Shown here piece by piece: positions 7,863-13,790 of a stretch of DNA of 16,367 bases. The stretch is from an uncultured Angelakisella sp. (GTDB lineage: Bacteria; Bacillota; Clostridia; Oscillospirales; Ruminococcaceae): contig CAKSYU010000038.1 of NCBI GenBank assembly GCA_934524965.1, positions 1 through 16,367 of the forward strand, given 5' to 3'. The notes beneath the pieces are model-generated. The model searched no databases, had not been told where the DNA came from, and was given only the letters and a program-made list of their open reading frames with translations. Within the stretch, counting starts at the first letter, position 1. The number at the start of each line of letters is the position of its first letter. The position numbers and the translations under genes are program-made.

Positions 7863-8018
7863 GCTGTTCCATAGACAGCAGGCACGCCCCGTGCGTGTAA
7901 ATGGTTTGCTGAACCGGCCTGCCGAGGAAATGAGCTTCGATTAACTACGACTTTAACGGTTTCACCCGCTAAGGAAACAGAATCGCTCTTTCCAAGGTAT
8001 GTTGGAAAGAGCTTTTTT
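7863..8018 (+). ncRNA. Ribosomal protein L10 leader
   Basis: The transcribed leader before rplJ carries the core expected of the Firmicute L10 leader: GACAGCAGG near 7874 pairing with CCTGCC near 7918, with internal AAATGGTTTGCTGAACCGG and then GCCGAGG. It ends in a terminator hairpin. By family knowledge the L10(L12)4 complex binds this RNA and causes premature termination, giving autogenous control. Core motif and position are seen; the regulation is inferred. Confidence 0.85.
7985..8018 (+). terminator. Attenuator terminator in the L10 leader
   Basis: A perfect 11-bp stem GCTCTTTCCAA / TTGGAAAGAGC with a 6-nt loop, followed directly by six T. It stands between the rplJ promoter and its start codon, 36 nt before the latter, so it can only act as an attenuator. 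Confidence 0.9.
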
Positions 8019-8053
8019 AGTTTTCCTTATATTACTTTGGGAGGTGAAACATT

Positions 8054-8563
8054 TTGCCTAACGCTAATGTTCTCAAACAGAAACAGGAGCAGGTTGCTGC
8101 TCTGGCAGAAAAGATGAAGAATTCCGCTGCCGGCGTCCTGGTCGATTACCGCGGCATCACCGTGGCTGATGACACCAAGCTGCGTCGCGAACTGCGTGAA
8201 GCGGGCGTTGAGTACGCTGTTATCAAGAATAACATTCTGCGCCGCGCTGCCGAGGAGGCTGGTCTGGGCGAGCTGACCGCGCATATGTACGGTACCAGCG
8301 CTTTTGCCTATTCCCCCGAGGATCCCATCGCTGCCGCTAAGATCCTGAACAAGTTTGCCGAGTCCCACAAGGACAAGTTCGATATCCGTGCCGGCTATAT
8401 GGACGGCAAGGTACTCGACGAGGCAGGCGTTATTGCTGTGGCTAAGCTGCCCGGCAAGCAGGAGCTGCTCACCATGCTGTGCATGGCGCTCAATGGCAAC
8501 ATCCGCGGTCTTGCCGTGGCTCTGGATGCCATCCGCGAGAAGAAGGAGGGCGAGGCTGCCTAA
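8054..8563 (+). CDS. rplJ: 50S ribosomal protein L10
   Basis: L10 (169 residues, normal length) is the base of the ribosomal stalk and binds L7/L12 dimers. The N-terminal domain shows QVAALAEKMKNSAAGVLVDYRG and the RRELREAGVEYAVIKN stretch, which contact 23S rRNA; the C-terminal helix with LAVALDAIREKKE binds L12. The start is a TTG at 8054 with GGGAGGTG (8039-8046) seven bases upstream; there is no in-frame ATG near it. Codons are strongly biased (GCT, GTT, CGT) compared with the GCC/GCG-rich neighbours, as in highly expressed genes. Controlled by the leader upstream and followed by rplL after 68 bp. rplK-rplA are not upstream within this window. Confidence 0.97.
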   Translation: MPNANVLKQKQEQVAALAEKMKNSAAGVLVDYRGITVADDTKLRRELREAGVEYAVIKNNILRRAAEEAGLGELTAHMYGTSAFAYSPEDPIAAAKILNKFAESHKDKFDIRAGYMDGKVLDEAGVIAVAKLPGKQELLTMLCMALNGNIRGLAVALDAIREKKEGEAA

Positions 8564-8631
8564 ATTAGCCGCCCGCGCACCGCATATCGCGTATCCTTAC
8601 AAAATTTGATTTAACAGGAGGATTTAATATC

Positions 8632-9000
8632 ATGGCTGATATCGCAAAATTTGTTGAAGAAATCAAAGGCCTGACCGTTATGGAGCTGGCTGATCTCGTT
8701 AAGGCGATCGAAGAGGAGTTCGGCGTTTCCGCTGCTGCTCCCGTTATGGTTGCTGGTCCCGCTGCCGGCGCTGCCGCTGCCGAGGAGAAGTCCGAGTTTG
8801 ATGTTGTTCTGGCTGAGGCTGGCGCTTCCAAGATGGGCGTCATCAAGCTGGTCAAGGAGATCACCGGTCTGGGTCTGAAGGAAGCGAAGGAGCTGGTTGA
8901 CAACGCTCCCAAGACCGTTAAGGAAGGTCTCTCCAAGGCTGAGGCTGATGAGCTGAAGGCGAAGCTGGAAGAGGCTGGCGCTAAGGTTGAGCTGAAGTAA
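8632..9000 (+). CDS. rplL: 50S ribosomal protein L7/L12
   Basis: The 122-residue stalk protein that recruits and stimulates translational GTPases. Residues 1-33 form the dimerisation domain ([29 protein letters not shown]), 34-53 an Ala/Gly/Pro hinge, and the rest the conserved C-terminal domain with [31 protein letters not shown] and a KVELK end. AGGAGG (8616-8621) lies ten bases before the ATG. Codon bias is as strong as in rplJ. A terminator at 9056-9092 ends the transcript; rpoB, the usual next gene, is absent. Confidence 0.98.
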   Translation: MADIAKFVEEIKGLTVMELADLVKAIEEEFGVSAAAPVMVAGPAAGAAAAEEKSEFDVVLAEAGASKMGVIKLVKEITGLGLKEAKELVDNAPKTVKEGLSKAEADELKAKLEEAGAKVELK

Positions 9001-9055
9001 TTTTAGCTTAAACTTTTATTCCTTGCGAAAAACTAAAAAAGCCAAACCAAAATAC

Positions 9056-9092
9056 CAAAAAGCCGTCCCTGAGTGATCGGGGGCGGTTTTTT
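9056..9092 (+). terminator. Intrinsic terminator after rplL
   Basis: AAAAAGCCGTCCC pairs with the GGGGGCGGTTTTTT side (two G-T pairs) around an AGTGAT-containing loop, ending in six T. It lies 56 bp after the rplL stop codon. Confidence 0.88.
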
Positions 9093-9105
9093 ATGCGATT
9101 TTATG

Positions 9106-9134
9106 TTGACAGTGGCGCAGTGGAATAATATAAT
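9106..9134 (+). promoter_or_regulatory. Consensus sigma-A promoter for the XRE regulator
   Basis: TTGACA (9106-9111) and TATAAT (9129-9134), both perfect, with a 17-bp spacer. It follows the rplL terminator by 14 bp, so the XRE gene has its own transcript with a leader of about 47 nt. Confidence 0.88.
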
Positions 9135-9187
9135 TAGCCAAAATAGAACAATTTAATCTTTTTCATGATGATTGTGGGGCAATAACC

Positions 9188-9406
9188 GTGACAAAATATC
9201 AGAGAATACGCGACCTGCGGGAAGATGCCGACCTGACCCAGCAACAGGTGGGCAGGGCGATCAATGTGCCGCAGCGCACCTATGCCTATTACGAAAGCGG
9301 CGGGCGTATGCTGCCGCCGCAGGTGCTTTGCGCCATCGCCGATTTTTACGATGTCAGTGTGGACTATTTGCTGGGTCGCACCGATAAAAAGGAAGTAAAC
9401 CGCTAA
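9188..9406 (+). CDS. Small XRE/Cro-type helix-turn-helix regulator
   Basis: A 72-residue DNA-binding protein consisting of one HTH_3/XRE domain. Residues 4-60 carry the fold: YQRIRDLREDADLTQQQVGR (helices 1-2), AINVPQRTYAYYESGGRMLP (recognition helix region) and ALCAIADFYDVSVDYLLGRT, a very characteristic XRE ending. The start is GTG at 9188; its Shine-Dalgarno is weak (GTGGGG), which would keep expression low despite the consensus promoter. It has no partner gene: upstream is rplL, downstream 1.2 kb of repeats. Stand-alone XRE proteins of this size are common in Clostridia; targets are unknown. It could be an antitoxin or phage-type repressor remnant, but no toxin or phage gene is nearby. 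Confidence 0.9.
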   Translation: MTKYQRIRDLREDADLTQQQVGRAINVPQRTYAYYESGGRMLPPQVLCAIADFYDVSVDYLLGRTDKKEVNR

Positions 9407-9447
9407 AAAACTCATTGAGCGAAAATTCCGTGCGGGGCAAAATACAG

Positions 9448-9470
9448 TCCCGCACCCTCTCACCGCAATC
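9448..9470 (+). repeat. Short tag repeat TCCCGCACCCTCTCACCGC, copy 2
   Basis: Same 19-mer as at 7742 and 10104, followed here by AATC. It stands directly before a REP-like hairpin. Confidence 0.8.
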
Positions 9471-9474
9471 CACA

Positions 9475-9530
9475 GCCTCCCCTGTGTAAGGGGAGGTGGC
9501 GAATGAAATGAGCCGGAGGGATTGCCTGCA
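9475..9530 (+). repeat. REP-like hairpin element
   Basis: CCTCCCCT-gtgta-AGGGGAGG (9476-9496) followed by GGCGAATGAAATGAGCC and GGAGGG. The GTGTA loop and following layout recur at 10132-10152, after the same short tag. Non-coding; no associated transposase in the window. Confidence 0.7.
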
Positions 9531-9549
9531 GAGACTAAGGTGATAAGTC

Positions 9550-10080
9550 CCATCTCGCCTAACGTCGTCGCAGAGTTCCACAAAAGGTTCTAATTTGTAC
9601 GCCTATCCGGCGGGGACTTCCTTTTGCTCGTGCGCGTCGTCGCGGGCTACGCTCCATGTCGGGTCGCTATTCCTACGGAATAGACAACCCTCCAACGCTC
9701 CGCCGCTCCTCCTTTCCCCAACGGGTCGCGCGACCCGTTGGGGTCCCCTGATGCAAAACACGCTCGGGGACACCCCGAGACCCCCACGCTCGTCGGGCGC
9801 AACCTCCGCTTCAATCGGGCAGACCCTCCGTTACACTGCGGGCAGCCCTCTCCGCTGCGGTGCGTCCTCCTCTCCCCACAAGGTCTTGCGACCTTGCGGG
9901 GACCCCTATTTGCCCGCTCGGAACGGCTTTGCCGTCCCGAAGCGTGGGCTAAACGGTGCTTATAAGGGGCTGTGGGCACATCTGCCCCCTTCCCCCTCCC
10001 CTCCCCCGAAGCGGGGGAGGGGGTTCCTGTCCTACCTCCTGCTTGTCTTTCTTCAGCGCTCGGCAAGCGCTGAGTGCTAT
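9550..10080 (+). repeat. Structured intergenic repeat, copy C (longest)
   Basis: Starts TCTCGCCTAACGTCGTCGCAGAG. Positions 9593-9773 match copy A (3596-3776) with about three mismatches and no gaps, including the perfect 28-nt palindrome at 9716-9743. It then has a 114-bp module absent from A, with an imperfect CCCCACAAGGTC/GACCTTGCGGGG hairpin, and rejoins A from 9912 (GCCCGCTCGGAACGGC) onward, including the CCCCTCCCCCG stem at 9998-10022. Similarity fades around 10080. Open frames here are by-products of GC-rich repeat sequence: they have no family match and no Shine-Dalgarno that I recognise. Confidence 0.85.
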
Positions 10081-10103
10081 ATCCACTCCTCGGCAAACAT
10101 ATC

Positions 10104-10126
10104 TCCCGCACCCTCTCACCGCGACC
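10104..10126 (+). repeat. Short tag repeat TCCCGCACCCTCTCACCGC, copy 3
   Basis: Same 19-mer as at 7742 and 9448, followed by GACC as in copy 1 and, like copy 2, by a CTCCCCT-gtgta hairpin a few bases later. Confidence 0.8.
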
Positions 10127-10130
10127 CATG

Positions 10131-10266
10131 GGCTCCCCTGTGTAAGGGGAGCTGGCACGGCGTAGCCGTGACTGAGGGGTTGCCAACATTTAATACCCCA
10201 TTCTCTGCCGTCAACCCTCCCGTCAGCCATTCGGCTGCCACCCTCCCTTACACGGGGAGGGCTTTT
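10131..10266. repeat. Pair of opposing REP-like elements (BIME-like)
   Basis: The first unit has GCTCCCCT-gtgta-AGGGGAGC (10132-10152) and CACGGC-gta-GCCGTG (10156-10170), then GAGGGGTTG. The second, in the opposite orientation, has CAACCCTCC, a CAGCC-attc-GGCTG hairpin (10224-10236) and CCCTCCC/GGGAGGG with TTACAC between (10241-10261). The two face each other over about 30 bp, the layout of bacterial interspersed mosaic elements. The last hairpin is followed by CTTTTTATA and could stop plus-strand transcripts. Confidence 0.75.
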
Positions 10267-10279
10267 TATACCCCCCAAA

Positions 10280-10560
10280 TTTCCCACAAATCCCCAAACC
10301 CGTAAACTTTTTATGAAACTTTGTGCGAATTCAACACTTTCACTGCAAATTTAGTCGATTTCGTCCGTATTAGTGAGAGGACTTCTCATCGTTAACGATA
10401 AATAGAAAAATGCGACCGATCCCCGACAAGATACCGAGGGTCAGCCGCCAATTCAAGCCCCATCAAAAAATTAGGGGCTTACCAAACCGCACCTTGAAAA
10501 CAGAATAGTTATTTTACGCGCGCATACTCACATACCCAGCCACGCGCGGGAAGCCGCTCC
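10280..10560. other. Unassigned AT-richer intergenic stretch with conserved-looking blocks
   Basis: No gene recognised. Visible structure: TGAGA-ggact-TCTCA hairpin (10374-10388), the perfect palindrome ATCGTTAACGAT (10388-10399), AAGCCCC/GGGGCTT stem near 10456-10481, and CACCTTGAAAACAGAATAG near 10490, which resembles the 3' part of Firmicute 16S-23S spacers. The base composition differs from the GC-rich repeats just before. Nothing here supports an rRNA or tRNA gene. Confidence 0.4.
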
Positions 10561-10561
10561 A

Positions 10562-10594
10562 AAAAGAAAACCGGCTGTCATCTTCGACAGCCGG
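10562..10594 (-). terminator. Terminator of the zinc-ribbon/sigma transcript
   Basis: On the minus strand CCGGCTGTC-gaagat-GACAGCCGG forms a 9-bp perfect stem followed by TTTTCTTTTT. It lies 28 bp after the zinc-ribbon stop codon. Confidence 0.9.
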
Positions 10595-10622
10595 CAGGAT
10601 AGTCTTGTTATCAGGGGTCTGA

Positions 10623-10901
10623 TTACTGCTCTTCCTTCATCTTTGCAAAGCACTCGCTGCAATAAACAGGACGGTCCTCACGGGGACGGAAAGGAACCTT
10701 CGCCTCTTTGCCACAGTTGGCGCAGACGGCGGTGAACATCTCACGGTCACTTTTCTGGTTCTGCTTACGGGCGTCACGGCAAGCCTTGCAGCGCTGGGGC
10801 TCATTGGCAAAACCGCGCTCGGCATAGAACTCCTGCTCACCGGCGGTGAACACGAACTCGTTGCCACATTCTTTGCATACTAAAGTCTTGTCTTCGTACA
10901 T
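10623..10901 (-). CDS. Small zinc-ribbon protein with two CxxC pairs of repeats
   Basis: A 92-residue protein made of two zinc-knuckle units. Residues 1-45 (MYEDKTLVCKECGNEFVFTA, then EFYAERGF and PQRCKACR) match the 'probable zinc-ribbon' family zf-trcl. Residues 57-85 (AVCANCGKEAKVPFRPREDR followed by PVYCSECF) match the CxxC-x(17)-CxxC domain. The eight cysteines at 9, 12, 38, 41, 60, 63, 81 and 84 can bind two zinc ions. Function is unknown; nucleic-acid or protein binding is a guess. GAGGT lies eight bases before the ATG. The gene follows the sigma-factor gene by 78 bp on the same strand, with no strong promoter seen between, so the two may be cotranscribed. A good terminator follows. 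Confidence 0.88.
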   Translation of the reverse strand: MYEDKTLVCKECGNEFVFTAGEQEFYAERGFANEPQRCKACRDARKQNQKSDREMFTAVCANCGKEAKVPFRPREDRPVYCSECFAKMKEEQ

Positions 10902-10979
10902 TCTTCATTACCTCGCTTTGGAATCTCTGCCCTCACAATTGATGTTATAAGGGAGTTTTGTATATATCACCTGACGAAT

Positions 10980-11564
10980 TCAGGCAGATACCGAGTGGGT
11001 GGAATAGAACTTTCGCAGCTTTCGTCTGACTCTTTGCAGGGCGTTATCCACAGCTTTGGAATGAGAAGAAAGAAGAGATGCTATTTCCGCATAGGAGTAG
11101 CCGACTAAGGACAGCCGCCATACCCGCCGCTCAAACTCGGTCAGTCGGGTCTGCATCCAGCGGTGCAGCTCACGGTCGAATTCCGAAGCCTCCACCAGCG
11201 CCTCCGGCTGTTCCTCGTCCCCTGCGGGACGATCCTCCGGCAGCGGTTCGTAGCGGCTCAGCGGCTCATTGCGGCGGGAAAGCGCCGCGCGGGAGGCGGT
11301 GTTCATGCTGTTGCGGGCACAGGCAATGGCATAGGGGAGAAAATCTCCCACCTCGGGGCGGTAGTGGCGCACGGCGCTCATCACGCCCAGAAAACCCTCC
11401 TGAACGAGATCGTCGCGTTCCATGCCCGGCAGGTCATATTCCTCTGCCATTCGGCGCAGGCGGGGCAGCAGCCGTGCCGCCAGTGCCGTAAAAGCGCCTG
11501 CTTCCGCCTTGGCGGCAGCCGCAGCCAGCGCCTCATCGGACATAGCTTCCCAGTGTTTTTGCAT
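10980..11564 (-). CDS. RNA polymerase sigma-70 family factor, SigH-like
   Basis: A 194-residue group-3 sigma factor. Region 2 is at residues 45-90 (LPGMERDDLVQEGFLGVMSA, then AVRHYRPEVGDFLPYA), core-binding and -10 recognition. An acidic linker follows, then region 4 at 139-183 (TEFERRVWRLSLVGYSYAEI and SKAVDNALQRVRRKL), the HTH for -35 recognition. The size, DDLVQEG and SKAVDNALQR resemble SigH/Spo0H of Firmicutes. The start is taken at 11564 (MQKHWEAMSD), with GGAG nine bases upstream. An in-frame ATG at 11606 would sit on the predicted transcription start (about 11605) and lacks a Shine-Dalgarno site. Whether it controls sporulation, competence or something else cannot be told here. Confidence 0.9.
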   Translation of the reverse strand: MQKHWEAMSDEALAAAAAKAEAGAFTALAARLLPRLRRMAEEYDLPGMERDDLVQEGFLGVMSAVRHYRPEVGDFLPYAIACARNSMNTASRAALSRRNEPLSRYEPLPEDRPAGDEEQPEALVEASEFDRELHRWMQTRLTEFERRVWRLSLVGYSYAEIASLLSSHSKAVDNALQRVRRKLRKFYSTHSVSA

Positions 11565-11611
11565 AGGCACATACTCCAGTTCCGGCGGGTATTCCTGCCG
11601 GTACATTATCC

Positions 11612-11640
11612 ATCTTACCCCAAGTGAGGGGGCTTGTCAA
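11612..11640 (-). promoter_or_regulatory. Sigma-A promoter for the SigH-like gene
   Basis: On the minus strand perfect TTGACA (11635-11640), 17-bp spacer, TAAGAT (11612-11617). The expected start near 11605 decides in favour of the 11564 start codon. Confidence 0.85.
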
Positions 11641-11876
11641 GCGTTTCTTGGTCTTTTTTTACAAAAAGCGTTTACGGTACTGTACGAATTTTGTATTCTT
11701 TCGGCTTTGGCGGGAATTTATATTGGCAATATGCCACAAAATACAGGGGGAAGCAGGCGGAAATTTGCCGTATATGGGGGCAGATGGGGTCTGCATTGTC
11801 CTCCGGCGAGAAAAATGCTTAGGCAGAGTACACAAGCTGCCCGCCGCAGGGTCAAAACAGGCAAAAAAGCCGCCGA
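11641..11876. other. Intergenic stretch without recognised gene
   Basis: Between the sigma promoter and the GC-rich element after pepD. I see a short GTACTGTAC palindrome near 11677, a GGCA-ata-TGCC hairpin near 11723, and on the minus strand a run of six T (11863-11868) just beyond the GC-rich element, which may help terminate pepD transcription. No open frame with a start signal or family match. Confidence 0.4.
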
Positions 11877-11968
11877 TCTCCGCCGCCCCGCCGCGCCCCA
11901 AAGGGGCGCTCCCCGCCGAAGGCGGGGCAGCCGGCGCCGCAGGCGCCGGCTGGCGGGGCGGCGGGAGA
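11877..11968 (-). other. GC-rich cloverleaf element 1 (3' side of pepD)
   Basis: An outer stem of 12 perfect bp (11881-11892 with 11952-11963), extended by four more pairs across a one-base bulge, encloses three hairpins back to back: 11893-11909 (7 bp, 3-nt loop), 11911-11927 (7 bp, 3-nt loop) and 11929-11951 (10 bp, 3-nt loop). Only 11910 and 11928 are unpaired in the junction. It lies 40 bp after the pepD stop and shortly before a T-run, so it may act in termination or mRNA 3' protection. Confidence 0.8.
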
Positions 11969-12007
11969 CCCTGCGGCTTGACAAACTCCAATATAGGCGG
12001 CAGCTTG

Positions 12008-13453
12008 TTACCGACTGCGGCGCAGTACCTCCCGTACAAAGCGCCAGACCCGTCCCACGGAAGCGACCGACATTCTTTCCCGCGCGGTGTGGATCTCCAG
12101 CATTTCGGGACCGATGGAAACGCAGTCCAGCCCGGGCAGCTTTTCACACAGCAGTCCGCACTCCAGACCGGCGTGGATCGCCTCGATCTTCGGCTCGGCG
12201 CCGTACTGCTCCCGATAGACTTCGCACATCAGCTCCCGCAGTGGGCTTTCGGCACGGTATTCCCATGCCGGATAGTCGCCAAAGACCTCCACGGTGCCGC
12301 CCAGCTGGTGGGTCAGCACGGTCAGCCGTTCGGTCAGCATCTCCTTTTGGCTGGCAAGGCTGCTGCGGACGCCGAAATGCAGCTCCACGGCGTTCTTTTC
12401 GGTGGTGAGAATGCCAAGATTGAGGGAGGTCTGCACCAGACCCGGCAGGCTGCCGCTCATTGCCTGAATGCCGTTGGGAACGGTGAGCAGCATGCAGATG
12501 ACCCGCCCCGCGCTTTCCTCGGTAAGAACTTCGCAGGACTTTTTGCCAAGGGAAACGGCGGTAACGGTAAGATCCGGCTCGGCGGGGGCATACTCCTTAC
12601 GGAGTTGGGGCTGCCACTGGGCGGCAAGCCGCTCCAGGGCGGCGGGATCCTCGCAGAGGAGCCGTGCTTCGGCTTCATTGGGAATGGCGTTATCCTTCTG
12701 CCCGCCGCTGACCGAGATAAGACGGCAGGGAGCGGTGCGGCAGGCGGCGCTGACCAGACGACCCAGCAGCATATCGGCGTTGGCGCGTCCCTTATCGATC
12801 TCGACGCCGGAATGACCGCCGACCAGACCGGAAACCTTGAGCTGTACCTCGGTGCCGGTGAGAGGTTCCCGCTCCACCGGCAGGCGGCAGTAGGTGCGGT
12901 TGCCGCCGGCGCAGCTGACAGTAAAGACGCCCTCCTCCTCGGAATCGAGGTTGACCATGTTGCGACCGGTCACAAGGGTCGGCTCCAGCACGGCGGCGCC
13001 CAGCATGCCGATCTCCTCATCGCTGGTGATGATGCACTCCAGACGGGGGGCGGGTAGCCCCTCCTCCGCCAGCAGCGCCAGCATCATGGCGACGGCAATG
13101 CCGTCATCGCCGCCCAGCGTGGTGCCTTTGGCATAGACCCAGCCGTTTTCCTCCACCAGATCCAGCCCCTCAGTCGCCATATCCTTCTGGCAGCCGCTTT
13201 CCTTTTCACACACCATATCCAAATGTCCCTGCAGGACGACCGGTGCGGCGTCCTCGTAGCCCGCCGCCGCGGGCTTGACGATGATGACATTATCGCGGCT
13301 GTCGCGGGTGTGCTGCAGACCGTGGGAGACGGCGAACTGCTCGCAGTAATCCGCGATCTGCTTGGTATTGCCGGAGCCGTGGGGAATGCCCGCGATCTCC
13401 TCGAAATAATGGAATACTGCCTGGGACTCCAGGTGTCCGAGAATTTTACCCAT
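12008..13453 (-). CDS. pepD: Aminoacyl-histidine dipeptidase / cytosol nonspecific dipeptidase (M20C)
   Basis: A 481-residue metallopeptidase, the length of PepD (about 485). It hydrolyses Xaa-His and many other dipeptides in the cytoplasm with two zinc ions. Visible motifs: VVLQGHLDMVCEK (H77, D79), GTTLGGDDGIAVAM (D116), ITSDEEIGMLGA (E146 general base, E147) and near the C-terminus IEAIHAGLECGLLCEKLPG with the last metal-ligand histidine. The middle is the lid/dimerisation domain. ATG at 13453 (MGKILGHLESQAVFHYF) is chosen because AAGGA lies about ten bases before it and homologues begin here; an in-frame ATG at 13528 would translate the leader hairpins. It is transcribed alone, divergent from the ABC ATPase gene, and has a highly structured leader. 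Confidence 0.95.
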   Translation of the reverse strand: MGKILGHLESQAVFHYFEEIAGIPHGSGNTKQIADYCEQFAVSHGLQHTRDSRDNVIIVKPAAAGYEDAAPVVLQGHLDMVCEKESGCQKDMATEGLDLVEENGWVYAKGTTLGGDDGIAVAMMLALLAEEGLPAPRLECIITSDEEIGMLGAAVLEPTLVTGRNMVNLDSEEEGVFTVSCAGGNRTYCRLPVEREPLTGTEVQLKVSGLVGGHSGVEIDKGRANADMLLGRLVSAACRTAPCRLISVSGGQKDNAIPNEAEARLLCEDPAALERLAAQWQPQLRKEYAPAEPDLTVTAVSLGKKSCEVLTEESAGRVICMLLTVPNGIQAMSGSLPGLVQTSLNLGILTTEKNAVELHFGVRSSLASQKEMLTERLTVLTHQLGGTVEVFGDYPAWEYRAESPLRELMCEVYREQYGAEPKIEAIHAGLECGLLCEKLPGLDCVSIGPEMLEIHTARERMSVASVGRVWRFVREVLRRSR

Positions 13454-13481
13454 AAAATACGCTTCCTTTCCGGTGATCTGC

Positions 13482-13616
13482 AAAGGGGACGGGCGTTCCG
13501 CGGCGGAGCCGCTTCCGGTTCGCCGCAAGGCGAACCGGAACCTCCGGCGCCCCTACGGGGCGCCGGAGCGCCGGACTTTCGTCCGGCGGCGGCTCCGCCG
13601 CGGTGCCCGCCCCTTT
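13482..13616 (-). promoter_or_regulatory. GC-rich cloverleaf element 2 (pepD leader)
   Basis: The outer stem joins 13498-13512 with 13589-13603 (15 perfect bp) and continues outward as CGGGC/GCCCG and AAAGGGG/CCCCTTT after small bulges. It closes on three hairpins: 13513-13540 (12 bp), 13542-13568 (12 bp) and 13569-13588 (8 bp, GAAA loop on the transcript). Only base 13541 is unpaired in the junction. It lies between the predicted pepD transcription start (about 13626) and the Shine-Dalgarno site (about 13465), so nearly the whole 5' leader is this structure. Role unknown: mRNA stability, translational control or a mobile insertion. Confidence 0.82.
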
Positions 13617-13632
13617 TGCGGTTCCTGCCGCT

Positions 13633-13662
13633 ATTATACACCATTTCCCCCTGCCGCGCCAA
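13633..13662 (-). promoter_or_regulatory. Probable promoter for pepD
   Basis: Perfect TATAAT (13633-13638, minus) with a partial -35 TTGGCG (13657-13662) and an 18-bp spacer. Gives a leader of about 170 nt. Confidence 0.65.
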
Positions 13663-13755
13663 GCCCCGACCCGCTATTTCCTTGACAAAATCACCAAACC
13701 GACGCCGCCGATTATGGCATATCCACAAAAAGTGTGTCGGAAAAGCAGGCTTTCA

Positions 13756-13784
13756 TTTACAAGCCCTTGTTCCGGTGCTACAAT
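13756..13784 (+). promoter_or_regulatory. Promoter for the ABC ATPase inside nested inverted repeats
   Basis: TTTACA (13756-13761), 17 bp, TACAAT (13779-13784). Two inverted repeats surround it with nearly the same centre (13774-13776): TGTCGGAAA (13735-13743) with TTTCCGACA (13805-13813), and AAGCCC (13761-13766) with GGGCTT (13785-13790). These look like operator sites, but no binding protein is known. Confidence 0.7.
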
Positions 13785-13790
13785 GGGCTT

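Noticed and set aside
9595..10305. 236-codon open frame through repeat copy C
   Set aside because: Consists of repeat sequence also present at 3598 where the frame breaks at another place; low-complexity Pro/Arg/Ser content, no ribosome-binding site, no family match.
10313..10354. Mini-frame MKLCANSTLSLQI as a leader peptide
   Set aside because: No Shine-Dalgarno site, no promoter seen just upstream, and no gene follows on the plus strand.
11624..13057. 477-codon open frame on the plus strand across the intergenic region and pepD
   Set aside because: Starts in the sigma promoter region, runs through the GC-rich element and antisense to pepD; no recognisable domain.
13682..13687. TTGACA as the -35 box of an additional ABC ATPase promoter
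   Set aside because: No -10 hexamer at 16-18 bp; the TTTACA-17-TACAAT pair further on is better placed.
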